NCBI GenBank assembly: GCA_023143455.1
Contig: JAGLHT010000015.1
Span: 1 to 52,069 of the forward strand
DNA: 52,069 nt
DNA from: Desulfobacterales bacterium
GTDB taxonomy: Bacteria; Desulfobacterota; Desulfobacteria; Desulfobacterales; Desulfobacteraceae
Direction of reading: 5' to 3'
Part shown: piece by piece, positions 33,309 through 42,462 of the stretch
How positions within the stretch are numbered: the first letter of the stretch is position 1
Layout: each line of letters starts with the position of its first letter
Made by a program: the position numbers and the translations under genes
The notes under the pieces: generated by a model
The model's database searches: none
Seen by the model: only the letters and a program-made list of their open reading frames with translations
Told to the model about the DNA's origin: nothing

Positions 33309-35111
33309 TTAATCTTTAAAATATTCTGTCTTCATATTTATGGTAAGGTCGTCTCCATCCATGAGTCTTGTTGCTAATCTATAAGTTTTTACAAGTTCAT
33401 ATCTGAAAAAATAATTTATTGTAAAGAGTTTGCCATTATAGAAATTCGTATCTTTTTTCGAACAATTTTCAGACAAAGCTTTTTTAGCTGTAGTTCCCTG
33501 AATCAACCATTGCCATGAAATAACGATCAAGCTGTAAAATTCAAGAAAAAGGCTTGCATCTGAAAGATAGGTATCAACTCCTTTTTCTCCAAAAACATTA
33601 AAGAGAAAATCAACCACTTTTTCAAGTTGTTTCATTGCATTTTCCAATTGATCGGCAAAAAACTCAAGCTCCCCGATTTCCCTGGCAACTCTAATACTCT
33701 TTTTAACCTCTTCTATAAAAAGCAAACCTGCCTTTCCATCCTTTAATAAAATTTTTCTTCCCAGAAGATCCATTCCCTGAATACCTGTTGTGCCTTCATG
33801 AATGGCTTGAATCCTGACATCCCTGAAATATTGTTCCACTGGAAAATCTTCACAATATCCATACCCGCCAAAACATTGTATGGCAGCACTGGTGGAAGAA
33901 ATTCCATATTCTGATGGAAAGGCTTTTGCAACAGGAGTTAAAAGGTCCAGTAAAAGTGCATATTTTTCCTTTTCGTCTCCCGCAGAAACCTTTTTAAGAT
34001 CAGCATACATACAACACTGAAGAATAAGAGATAAAGATCCTTCAACAATCGATTTTTGGAAAAGAAGCATTCTTTTTACATCAGCATGTTCAATAATCGG
34101 AATCTGCTTGGTCAACGGATCTTTAAGTGTAACAGGTCTTCCCTGGGGTCTGTTTTCAGTATATTCAAGGGCTGCTAAATAGGCTGCCGATGCAATACCA
34201 CAAGAAGCCAAGCCCACACCAATTCTGGCCTCATTCATCATCTGGAACATCTGGATAAGTCCTCTGTTCTCTTCGCCCACTAGCCAGCCATAACAATCAT
34301 CTTTTTCACCCATTGATATTTCTACTGCGGGTGTGCCTCTATAACCCAGTTTATGGTAAACCGAAGTTGTTGTTATATCATTTAATATGAGCTTGCCCTG
34401 ATCATCAATCCGTTTTTTGGGAACAACAAATAAAGAAATTCCTTTTGCTCCAGGCGGTGCATTTTCAATTTTTGCAAGCATCAGATGGATGATATTTTCA
34501 ACACCATCATGATCTCCTGCCGATATAAAAATTTTTACTCCCTTGATTTTAAATCTGCTGTTTTTATCCGGGACAGCTATTGTGGTGATATCAGAAAGAG
34601 AGCTCCCTGCCTGGGGTTCTGTCAAAGCCATTGTGCCCTGCCATTTACCATCAAGCATTTTGGGCACGTATGTATCAATCAATTCCTGGCTGCCAAAGGA
34701 AGTAATCAATTCAGCAGCACCAGCTGAAAGTTCAGTAAATGCCCAGGCAGAATAATTAGATGCAACAAAAATAAAACTCGCTACACCTCTAATAATAATT
34801 GGAAGTTGCTCTCCGCCATGCTCTTCAGAGAAGGCGGATGCAATCCATCCACCTTTGCCAAACTCTTTCATAATTTTTTTTACAGATTTATGGACTTTAA
34901 CTTCACCATTCTCAAGGACAGGATACTTTCTATCCATTTCTTCAAGAACAGGATACATCAATTTAACAGCAAGTTTCAAAGCTTCATCAATAACCATATC
35001 AAACATTTTTTCATTATGCTTGCTATAGTAGTCATGATTAGTAAGAGACTTTACATCGAATACTTCTTTAATCATGAACCGGATATTTCTTTGGCTAATA
35101 AATTTTGTCAT
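33309..35111 (-). CDS. Acyl-CoA dehydrogenase, long form
   Basis: 600 residues, longer than the 380-residue classical type. It has the N-terminal helical domain (GGWIASAFSEEHGGEQLP), FAD/substrate region (MALTEPQAGSSLSD, IKGVKIFISAGDHD), catalytic helical domain (EARIGVGLASCGIASAAYLAA, FGGYGYCEDFPVEQYFRDVRI, IHEGTTGIQGMDLLGRK) and a C-terminal extension of about 130 residues as in AcdA/FadE-like members. It oxidises acyl-CoA with electrons passed to ETF. RBS GGAGAG. It lies in one strand unit with the DUF362 gene (12 bp upstream) and the hydratase remnant. Confidence 0.93.
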   Translation of the reverse strand: MTKFISQRNIRFMIKEVFDVKSLTNHDYYSKHNEKMFDMVIDEALKLAVKLMYPVLEEMDRKYPVLENGEVKVHKSVKKIMKEFGKGGWIASAFSEEHGGEQLPIIIRGVASFIFVASNYSAWAFTELSAGAAELITSFGSQELIDTYVPKMLDGKWQGTMALTEPQAGSSLSDITTIAVPDKNSRFKIKGVKIFISAGDHDGVENIIHLMLAKIENAPPGAKGISLFVVPKKRIDDQGKLILNDITTTSVYHKLGYRGTPAVEISMGEKDDCYGWLVGEENRGLIQMFQMMNEARIGVGLASCGIASAAYLAALEYTENRPQGRPVTLKDPLTKQIPIIEHADVKRMLLFQKSIVEGSLSLILQCCMYADLKKVSAGDEKEKYALLLDLLTPVAKAFPSEYGISSTSAAIQCFGGYGYCEDFPVEQYFRDVRIQAIHEGTTGIQGMDLLGRKILLKDGKAGLLFIEEVKKSIRVAREIGELEFFADQLENAMKQLEKVVDFLFNVFGEKGVDTYLSDASLFLEFYSLIVISWQWLIQGTTAKKALSENCSKKDTNFYNGKLFTINYFFRYELVKTYRLATRLMDGDDLTINMKTEYFKD

Positions 35112-35123
35112 TTATACTCTCCA

Positions 35124-36443
35124 TTAATCTATCATGTAATAAGACTCATCAAACTCAGGTTTGTCTTTATAACGATCCATCATAAAAGCTCCTGCCATTT
35201 CAAAATTGCTAAAAAAGGAAGGGTCCACATCAATTCCAATTCCTTTCAATGCCATGGCAGCTTCTTTGGGATCAGGTGGACAACCCTTAATTTTAACAAT
35301 CTCTTGCAGGCCTTTATGGTCTTTATTAAGAGCACACATGCACTGCCCCACAAGGATGCTCTTTTTCATGTCCATAGAAGGTTTCAGGCGCTTGCCTGTT
35401 AAAAACTCTACATCATTGTAAGGCTCGCCTTTATGAGACATTGCTATTATTGTCAGAAGCATACCGATTAAGGGAGAACAATAGGTACACAAGGTGGAAT
35501 CAAATTTATGAAATTTAAGCCCCTTGATTCCCATTTTTTCCATATTAACAGGTAATGTATTATCTTTATTATAAGGAAATGTATATTTATGAAAATCTGC
35601 TACATCTTCAACCCTCTCTCCCAGGACTTTAACGCCAGAAAGATCGATTGATAATACTTGGTCTATCGCTGTTTGCACAAGGTAAGGAACATCACAAGGA
35701 TCATGTCCAAGTACTTTAGCTCCAACCATATCGGCTGCGAGAGTATTTGAGGATGCAATAACAAGATCGCTTTTTCTGGGCTTGCCATCAAAGGACGGAC
35801 CACGTTCTATGGTATAAATACCGTCTATAATTGTGGCTGAGGGTGGCAGAAGTTTTGGAAGACGTGAGATCATATATTCCAATCCTTTCTCAAGATCAGC
35901 ATTATGACACTTTTTCCGCGAGGTGACATTTAAAAACCCTTTAAGATTTTTAATCCCAAGGCTTACCTTAACCTGGGCATGGGTCTTTAAAACCGGAATA
36001 TTGACCAAAAAATCCGATGCCATAAGATCAGTATTCACTTTTAGATTCAATCCATCTGCAACTTCCACCTTTTCAAAGGGTCTTTCCCACACATCAAGAA
36101 GCTTAACACCATACCTTTGTTTCAATTTCAGATATCCCAGACCTTCAAAGGATTTTTGCCCTATATGTTTTTCCTTAAGGTTTATTTGAAGGCTTCCTTC
36201 AGCAATGGAAATATCATTGACACCATGGTCTTTAAGCAAAATCACTGTCTCTTCCATAATTTTTGAGGTGGTAATCACTCCCCATTTGGGAAAAGGTCCA
36301 TTGAGCCACACAACAATATTGGGTTTAATTATAACTTTTGCGTTTTTGGGAAGATGCTCAAAGGCGTCAGCTTTTTCAACTGCTTTTTCCACTGTTTTAT
36401 TATTTCTTTTATACTTTTGAATTGCAACTTGAATACCATTCAT
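35124..36443 (-). CDS. DUF362 domain protein
   Basis: 439 residues from ATG 36443 (an ATG two codons earlier is too near the AAAGGAT). The DUF362 core has VIIKPNIVVW, VNIPVLKTHAQVKVSLGIKNLKGFL and the segment IIDGIYTIERGPSFDGKPRKSDLVIAS (given in part). A Cys-containing region near 320-375 (CTYCSP, GQCMCAL, then KIKGCPPDP) could bind a metal or cluster, but is not a classical ferredoxin motif. Family function is unproven; some members accompany Fe-S proteins. It heads the unit with acyl-CoA dehydrogenase. Confidence 0.82.
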   Translation of the reverse strand: MNGIQVAIQKYKRNNKTVEKAVEKADAFEHLPKNAKVIIKPNIVVWLNGPFPKWGVITTSKIMEETVILLKDHGVNDISIAEGSLQINLKEKHIGQKSFEGLGYLKLKQRYGVKLLDVWERPFEKVEVADGLNLKVNTDLMASDFLVNIPVLKTHAQVKVSLGIKNLKGFLNVTSRKKCHNADLEKGLEYMISRLPKLLPPSATIIDGIYTIERGPSFDGKPRKSDLVIASSNTLAADMVGAKVLGHDPCDVPYLVQTAIDQVLSIDLSGVKVLGERVEDVADFHKYTFPYNKDNTLPVNMEKMGIKGLKFHKFDSTLCTYCSPLIGMLLTIIAMSHKGEPYNDVEFLTGKRLKPSMDMKKSILVGQCMCALNKDHKGLQEIVKIKGCPPDPKEAAMALKGIGIDVDPSFFSNFEMAGAFMMDRYKDKPEFDESYYMID

Positions 36444-36639
36444 TGTCATAATCCTTTATTATCTATAAAAATAAAACCGCAGCAAAAGAAATATTAACCT
36501 GATAAAAAAACAAAATCAAATAATAAATCTTTAAAGGAATAGGGTTATTATACTATAATGACAAATTAAGAATCTCTTGAGTTTGGTTCTTAAAAATATC
36601 ACTATTTAGATGGTACACAAAAAAAAGAAAGGAGGAATC

Positions 36640-37422
36640 ATGGATTTTGACTACACCGACATGGACCGTGAAGAAATATTAAATTTTGTTTTTCATCCTC
36701 GTCAGGAAATAATGATCTCCAACAAAGCTTCAGAAGCTACTAATATAATGGTTCCTGTTTCTGATGGCATTGCTGTTCATGGGCTGTGGTTTTTTAAGGA
36801 TAAATTTGCCCCCACAATCTTATTTTTTCATGGAAATGGAGAAATAGTATCTGATTATGGTGATATTGGGATATTATATAATAGTATGAACATCAACTTT
36901 TTAATAATTGACTATAGAGGATATGGTCGGTCCCAGGGTAGGCCGACGGTTACATCAATGCTCAAAGACAGTACAACAGTTTTTGATTTTGTTAAAAACA
37001 AATTAAAAGAAGATGAAATAACAGGCCCTCTTATTGTAATGGGAAGGTCCCTTGGCAGTGCATCAGCTCTTGAAATTTCTTCAAAATACGAAAATCGTTT
37101 TGATGGCTTAATAATAGAAAGTGGTTTTGCTCATACTGCCCCACTTTTCAATCTTCTAAGCGGCGGTGTTCCTGGTGGCTTCAAAGAAAATCGAGGATTT
37201 CATCAAATTGAAAAAATCACACCTTTTGCAAAACCTCTTCTGGTTATCCACAGCGAATATGATCATATTATTCCATATTCAAATTCTGAAGATCTAATCA
37301 GCGCGTGCAAAACTGAGAATAAAAAACATATAAAAATTCCCAATGCAAATCATAACACTATTTTTCAAGAAGGACTTTCCCAATACATTGAAGGGGTTAA
37401 AAATTTTATTACCACACTTTAG
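36640..37422 (+). CDS. Alpha/beta hydrolase
   Basis: 260 residues from ATG 36640 behind AAAGGAGG. The oxyanion region is LFFHGNGE, the nucleophile elbow GRSLGSAS (Ser), the acid Asp is in SEYDHIIP and the His in NANHNTIF, which is a complete catalytic triad in the order of ABHD13/YqiA-like serine esterases. No signal peptide, so it is cytosolic or peripherally bound. Substrate unknown. It stands alone, divergent from the DUF362 unit. Confidence 0.87.
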   Translation: MDFDYTDMDREEILNFVFHPRQEIMISNKASEATNIMVPVSDGIAVHGLWFFKDKFAPTILFFHGNGEIVSDYGDIGILYNSMNINFLIIDYRGYGRSQGRPTVTSMLKDSTTVFDFVKNKLKEDEITGPLIVMGRSLGSASALEISSKYENRFDGLIIESGFAHTAPLFNLLSGGVPGGFKENRGFHQIEKITPFAKPLLVIHSEYDHIIPYSNSEDLISACKTENKKHIKIPNANHNTIFQEGLSQYIEGVKNFITTL

Positions 37423-37568
37423 GTATTAAGACTCAACAGACGTCCAATGGAATTTCAAGTATCAATGTATTCTCTGCTTTGCTTGAAAAATATACAACTC
37501 TTTGATATTGTAGCGCATTAATTCAAATTGATATTTATCTATCCGAGATAATTAAAGGAGCTTGTCAA

Positions 37569-38303
37569 TTGATCAAAGATTATCAACCGTATTATCTTAA
37601 AAAAGCCTGGTATGGTATTTTTAAATTGTATGTCCGGTATAAACTGGTCCCTCAATTGGCATCCTTTGGGAAAAATCATTTTATTGTCAAGCCCTGGCAC
37701 ATTGTATTGTTTGGCGAGCCTATACACATTGGGGATCATATCAGTATCCTGGGCTCCTCAGATAAGAAAATCAGGATAACAGTGTGGCCCCAAGGAAAAC
37801 CTGTCAAAGGGATTGTCATCGGCGACCATGTCCTGATCTCTCCTGGGGTTCGCATCAGCGCCTCCAACCACATTCACATTTCCGATTCCTGCATGCTGGC
37901 AAGCAATGTGTATATTTCAGATTCAGACTGGCATGGAATTTATAACCGGGTCATTTCAACAGCGGGTGAAATCAGTGTTGTGCTTGAAGAAAACGTGTGG
38001 GTGGGGGACAGCGCCATCATCTGTAAAGGAGTGAGAATAGGCAAAAATTCCATCATCGGCGCCGGTTCCGTCGTGACCACTGATATTCCTCCGAATGTAA
38101 TCGCCGCAGGGAATCCTGCCCGGGTGCTCAAAACACTTGACCCGAAAAAACAGATCACCTCCCGGAAAGATTGGTTTTTAGAATTTGATAAAATCGGCAA
38201 AGAGTATGCTTTTTTTGAAAAAGAACAGCTCAAAGACAATACTTTATTTGGCTGGCTTCGATCCGTTTTTCTCCCCAAGCGTGAAACCGAGTTTGACAAA
38301 TAA
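37569..38303 (+). CDS. Hexapeptide-repeat acyltransferase (LbetaH)
   Basis: 244 residues from TTG 37569, eight bases after AAAGGAG. After an N-terminal helix comes a left-handed beta-helix: IGDHISILGSS, IVIGDHVLISPGVRISASNHIHI, then the active-site His region SDSDWHGIY and NVWVGDSAIICKGVRIGKNSIIGAGSVVTTDIPPN (given in parts), ending AAGNPARVLK. It resembles maltose/galactoside O-acetyltransferases; the acceptor is unknown. Its G+C is higher than its surroundings. Confidence 0.85.
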   Translation: MIKDYQPYYLKKAWYGIFKLYVRYKLVPQLASFGKNHFIVKPWHIVLFGEPIHIGDHISILGSSDKKIRITVWPQGKPVKGIVIGDHVLISPGVRISASNHIHISDSCMLASNVYISDSDWHGIYNRVISTAGEISVVLEENVWVGDSAIICKGVRIGKNSIIGAGSVVTTDIPPNVIAAGNPARVLKTLDPKKQITSRKDWFLEFDKIGKEYAFFEKEQLKDNTLFGWLRSVFLPKRETEFDK

Positions 38304-38487
38304 ACCTGATGCTCAGAATTGCTTTTTATGAAAGAATATATACAGTCTGGATTACCACAAAGATGTATACCACAAGGCCGATCAACCATTGAGAAAAAGA
38401 GGTCAAGATCGCTTTTAATCTGGCCAGTTGAACATTAATTCTTTAATCCTTTTACAGGGCTCTGTTTTTTTCCTGATTGCATATACC

Positions 38488-38524
38488 TTGACATAAAATA
38501 AAATAGTGAGTAAGGTTTACTTAC
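38488..38524 (+). promoter_or_regulatory. tetR promoter with candidate operator
   Basis: TTGACA (38488-38493), 17 bases, then TAAGGT (38511-38516). An inverted repeat GTAAG-GTTTA-CTTAC (38510-38524) covers the -10 position, the expected place for autorepression by the TetR protein that starts 28 bp on. Confidence 0.5.
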
Positions 38525-38551
38525 CAAACAAATCACCAAGGAGGTTTTTTA

Positions 38552-39142
38552 ATGAAAACCAGAAGTACCAACCCGCCTGGTCGGATTAAAATTATGAAGG
38601 CGCTTTCAACTCTTATGGAAAAAAAAGATTTTGATTCCATAACCACTTCAGAAATAGCATCAGAAGCAGGAGTTACAGAAGGTCTTATTTATAAATACTT
38701 TAAAGACAAAAAAGACTTGCTCTATAAACTATTAGAAGATCATTTTCAACTTTTCCAGAAGAAAATTGATGCTTCAATTTCAGGAAAGACTAACGCAATT
38801 GAAAAGCTTGAAGTTATAATCAACACTAGCCTTGAATCCTGGACGAAAAGCAAGGTGTTTGCAAAAATTCTACTGCTTGAAGTAAGAAGTTATCCTGATT
38901 ATTATAAAAGCAGGGCATATGAGTTAATTAAAGTATATGCCAAAACTGTGGCAACTATTATTAAACAAGGGGTTGCTACAGGTGATATAAAAAAAGATAC
39001 AGACCACCAGACCCTAACAAAAATAATACTTGGAGCAATAGAACATGCCTGTCTTGGAGATATAATCTTTGAAAGAGACATTGATATTGACCATATTTCA
39101 AAAAATATATGCAAAACAATCTTTAAAGGAATTCAACCATGA
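38552..39142 (+). CDS. TetR-family regulator
   Basis: 196 residues. The N-terminal helix-turn-helix (about 10-55) has GRIKIMKALSTLMEKKDF, TSEIASEAGVTEGLIYKYF and KKDLLYKLLEDHF; the C-terminal ligand domain resembles FadR/PfmR-type fatty-acid regulators in length. RBS AAGGAGG. The stop overlaps the acyl-CoA synthetase start by four bases (ATGA), so the regulator probably controls its own operon in response to an acyl-CoA (inference). Confidence 0.9.
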   Translation: MKTRSTNPPGRIKIMKALSTLMEKKDFDSITTSEIASEAGVTEGLIYKYFKDKKDLLYKLLEDHFQLFQKKIDASISGKTNAIEKLEVIINTSLESWTKSKVFAKILLLEVRSYPDYYKSRAYELIKVYAKTVATIIKQGVATGDIKKDTDHQTLTKIILGAIEHACLGDIIFERDIDIDHISKNICKTIFKGIQP

Positions 39143-41349
39143 ATGATGATAATATTGCTGTTAAGTTAATTGCGCAAAGCCTGGAATCCAACTCTAACCT
39201 GATTTTAGAAGATGATGCAAAAACCATCCTGAAAGCTTTTGATATAAATGTAGTAAATGAAAAAGAAGCAAACACCATAGAACAGGCTTGTGAAAAAGCC
39301 ATAGAAATTGGTTTTCCCGTAGTATTAAAAGGCCTTGCTTCTGATTCTGCCCATAAAAGTGAGAAAGAGCTAGTCAAGGTAGGATTACATGATATTGCTG
39401 CTGTCAGAGAAGCAGTATCTCAAATATTAACAAATTGTACTGAGGGTTTTAAGAAATTTCTTGTGCAGCCAATGGTAAAAGGGAATCGTGAATTTGTTGC
39501 AGGCATGTTCAGAGACCCTCAATTTGGGGCAGTTATCATGTTCGGGCTTGGCGGGATATTCACAGAAGCGCTGAATGATGTTGTTTTCAGAGTTGCTCCC
39601 ATTAAAGAATCTGATGTTGTCTCAATGATTGATGACCTTATTTCAAAAAAACTTTTAGGTGATTTCCGAGGAGAAAAAGCAGTTGATTTAGAAAATATAA
39701 AAAAAGTGCTTTTCGGACTTTCTCGTCTTGTTGACAAATACCCTGCCATAAAAGAGGTTGATATTAACCCTCTTATTGCTCAAAAAGATGGAACACTTAT
39801 AGCAGTAGATGCATTAATAATTACTACAAAACAAGATCAAAAAAATGAAATTAATTTAAAAGATGCAAAAATTAAAATTGATAAAAAGCTTTTGAGATCC
39901 TGTTTTTATCCTGAATCCATTGCTTTTATAGGTGCGTCTTCAACTTTGGGCAAATGGGGTCACTTTCTTACTATAAACACCTTGAGTGGTGGATATAAAG
40001 GAGATATTTTTCTTGTAAATCCCAAGGGTGGAACAATACTTGGAAAAGAAGTGTATAAATCAGTATTGGATATTAAAGAAAAAGTTGACCTTGCTGTTGT
40101 TACAATTCCGGCTAATAAAGTTGTTGATTTGATCGATGGGCTTAAGCAAAAAAATATTAAAGGCTTGCTTCTTATTACATCAGGGTTCAAAGAAACCGGT
40201 GAAGAAGGAGCAATCCTTGAAAAAAAGGTTGTTGCAGAAGCTCAAAAAGCCGGGATTCTTATTTTAGGACCTAACACGATGGGGATAACCAACCCTCATA
40301 TTAATTTATTCTGTACCGGATCAAAAGTTGAGCCTTTACCAGGGTCTACAGCCCTTGTCTGTCAGTCTGGAAACCTTGGCACCCAGCTTCTTGCCTTTGC
40401 TGAACAACAGGAGATCGGAATAAGGGCTTTTAGTGGGTCTGGCAATGAAGCAATGGTCACTATTGAAGATTATATGGAAACCTTTGAGGTTGATGAATTA
40501 ACCAAAACTGTGGTTCTTTACATTGAAAGTATAAAACAGGGCAGGAGATTTTTTGAAAGCACATCAAGGGTCTCAAAACAAAAGCCTGTTATTGTGTTAA
40601 ATGGTGGGCGTACTGAAGAGGGAAGCAAAGCTGCGTCAAGCCATACAGGTGCAATGGCATCTGACTCTAAACTCTTTTCAGCAGCATTAAAACAGGCAGG
40701 TGTTATTGAAGTAAATCAACCAATGGATTTACTTGATCTTTCGGCTGTATTTTCATCACTTCCACTACCAAAAGGTAACAGAGTGGCAATTATGACCCTT
40801 GGCGGAGGATGGGGGGTGGTGGCAACAGATTTATGCGTAGAAAATGGACTTTTAGTCCCAAAACTTTCCAATTCAATAAAAACTAAGCTTGATAGCATCC
40901 TGCCTCCCTTTTGGAGTCATGCAAACCCTGTTGATATTGTCGGTGAAAGAGACCCTGAGATCGGCCTTAAGACATCAGAAGAATTGATTAAATGGGATGG
41001 ATGTGATGCATTAATTCATCTTGGAATTCAAGGACAGGGTATTCTTGGGCATAAAATGTTGGAAGGACTTTCTAAGCTTGACACTTCGTACTCAAAAAAT
41101 GATATTGAAGCAATACACACCTTGATAAGTGAAATGGAAAAACAATATATAGATCATATTATTAACCTAAGTGAAAAATATGAAAAACCAATAATTGGAG
41201 TAAGCCTTCTGGTTGACGATGAATCAAAAACTCTGTACAGAAGGAAAAGCAAAAAATATAAAGGTGTGTTTTTCCCAACCCCGGAAAGAGCAGTAAAAGC
41301 ACTTTCTGGCATGTGTAAATATAAAGAATGGCTTGACAGGGCTGAATAG
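39139..41349 (+). CDS. ADP-forming acyl/acetyl-CoA synthetase, beta-alpha fusion
   Basis: 736 residues. The N-terminal ATP-grasp (beta) part occupies about 1-235 (FPVVLKGLASDSAHKSE, KEVDINPLIA). It is followed by the alpha part: CoA-binding (FYPESIAFIGASSTLGKWG, LVNPKGG), the succinyl-CoA-ligase-like region (GPNTMGITNPHINLF, CQSGNLGTQL) and the phospho-His segment KAASSHTGAMASD. The reverse order (alpha then beta) is more common. The enzyme interconverts acyl-CoA, ADP and Pi with acid, CoA and ATP, conserving thioester energy. It is co-transcribed with tetR. Confidence 0.93.
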   Translation: MNDDNIAVKLIAQSLESNSNLILEDDAKTILKAFDINVVNEKEANTIEQACEKAIEIGFPVVLKGLASDSAHKSEKELVKVGLHDIAAVREAVSQILTNCTEGFKKFLVQPMVKGNREFVAGMFRDPQFGAVIMFGLGGIFTEALNDVVFRVAPIKESDVVSMIDDLISKKLLGDFRGEKAVDLENIKKVLFGLSRLVDKYPAIKEVDINPLIAQKDGTLIAVDALIITTKQDQKNEINLKDAKIKIDKKLLRSCFYPESIAFIGASSTLGKWGHFLTINTLSGGYKGDIFLVNPKGGTILGKEVYKSVLDIKEKVDLAVVTIPANKVVDLIDGLKQKNIKGLLLITSGFKETGEEGAILEKKVVAEAQKAGILILGPNTMGITNPHINLFCTGSKVEPLPGSTALVCQSGNLGTQLLAFAEQQEIGIRAFSGSGNEAMVTIEDYMETFEVDELTKTVVLYIESIKQGRRFFESTSRVSKQKPVIVLNGGRTEEGSKAASSHTGAMASDSKLFSAALKQAGVIEVNQPMDLLDLSAVFSSLPLPKGNRVAIMTLGGGWGVVATDLCVENGLLVPKLSNSIKTKLDSILPPFWSHANPVDIVGERDPEIGLKTSEELIKWDGCDALIHLGIQGQGILGHKMLEGLSKLDTSYSKNDIEAIHTLISEMEKQYIDHIINLSEKYEKPIIGVSLLVDDESKTLYRRKSKKYKGVFFPTPERAVKALSGMCKYKEWLDRAE

Positions 41350-41382
41350 CAATAGATATATGAAACTAAAAGGAGACCTTAA

Positions 41383-42462
41383 GTGAAAGAAAAACTGAAT
41401 ATTTCTCACTATTTTTTATTTGTGCTTATCTTTGCAAGCATTTTTCTATGCTACAAAATGATCAACATATATCTTAATCCAATTATCTTTGGTCTGATTC
41501 TCGCAATCCTTGCAAAGCCATTGTATGAACGTGTGTTGAAAAAGGTAAAAGGTAGAACAAACCTTGCCTCCGGTATTTTATGCATCCTTCTTATTGTTGT
41601 AATAGTGCTTCCTTTTATGATTTTATTTTCTCTTGTCATAAAGCAAGGCATCATCTCTTTTAATGCAATTACTGATTGGGTTATGGTGGGAAACCTCGAA
41701 AAATTTGCTCAATTGTATGAAAAGTATCTGCCTGAAACAGGATTTTTAAATGACATTGATATGAAGGCCACAATTACAAACTTGTCTACTAACAGTGGAA
41801 AATTCTTAATCCAAAAAAGCGGAACCATAGTCGGCAATATAACTGCTGTTTTTATAAATTTTGGTTTAATGATCTTTGTTTTCTTTTTTGTAATACAAAA
41901 TGAAAAAAAATTGTTTGATTATATTTTCCACCTTATACCTCTTTCTAAAGATCATGAAACAATTCTAATTGATAAAATAAAAGCTGTATCAAAATCAGCA
42001 ATCCTTGGAACATTAGTTACAGCAGCAGGTCAGGGAGTAGCGGGTGGAATTGCTTTTGCTGTCTGTGGTCTGCCAGGATTTTTCTGGGGGACTGTAATGG
42101 GATTTGCCTCTCTTATCCCAGTGGTTGGGACTGCTCTTGTTTGGATTCCTGCTGCGATTTATCTTTTTATTGCAGGAAATATAAAATCAGGTGTTTTTAT
42201 GATTATATGGTCTGTTGTTATTGTTGGGATGATTGACAACTTTGTGCGCCCACTTTTTATGAGTGGCTCTGCAAACATGAGTACTATTGTTATATTTTTT
42301 TCAATCCTTGGTGGATTGAATTTATTCGGGCTTGCAGGACTTCTTTATGGCCCATTAATTTTCGCAATCACAATGGTTCTTTTCTATATTTATGAACTTG
42401 AGTTTACAGTTTTTCTGAAAGACCAGGACAATAAAAAGCAAACAAAAGAGACAACGCTTTGA
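41383..42462 (+). CDS. AI-2E family transporter
   Basis: 359 residues from GTG 41383 behind AGGAGA. About seven to eight membrane helices; paired N-terminal helices, then the typical GFASLIPVVGTALVWIPAAIY and GLAGLLYGPLIFA segments of the YdiK/TqsA/PerM family. Members are reported as autoinducer-2 exporters or Na+/H+ antiporters; the substrate cannot be read. It overlaps apbE by four bases. Confidence 0.9.
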   Translation: MKEKLNISHYFLFVLIFASIFLCYKMINIYLNPIIFGLILAILAKPLYERVLKKVKGRTNLASGILCILLIVVIVLPFMILFSLVIKQGIISFNAITDWVMVGNLEKFAQLYEKYLPETGFLNDIDMKATITNLSTNSGKFLIQKSGTIVGNITAVFINFGLMIFVFFFVIQNEKKLFDYIFHLIPLSKDHETILIDKIKAVSKSAILGTLVTAAGQGVAGGIAFAVCGLPGFFWGTVMGFASLIPVVGTALVWIPAAIYLFIAGNIKSGVFMIIWSVVIVGMIDNFVRPLFMSGSANMSTIVIFFSILGGLNLFGLAGLLYGPLIFAITMVLFYIYELEFTVFLKDQDNKKQTKETTL

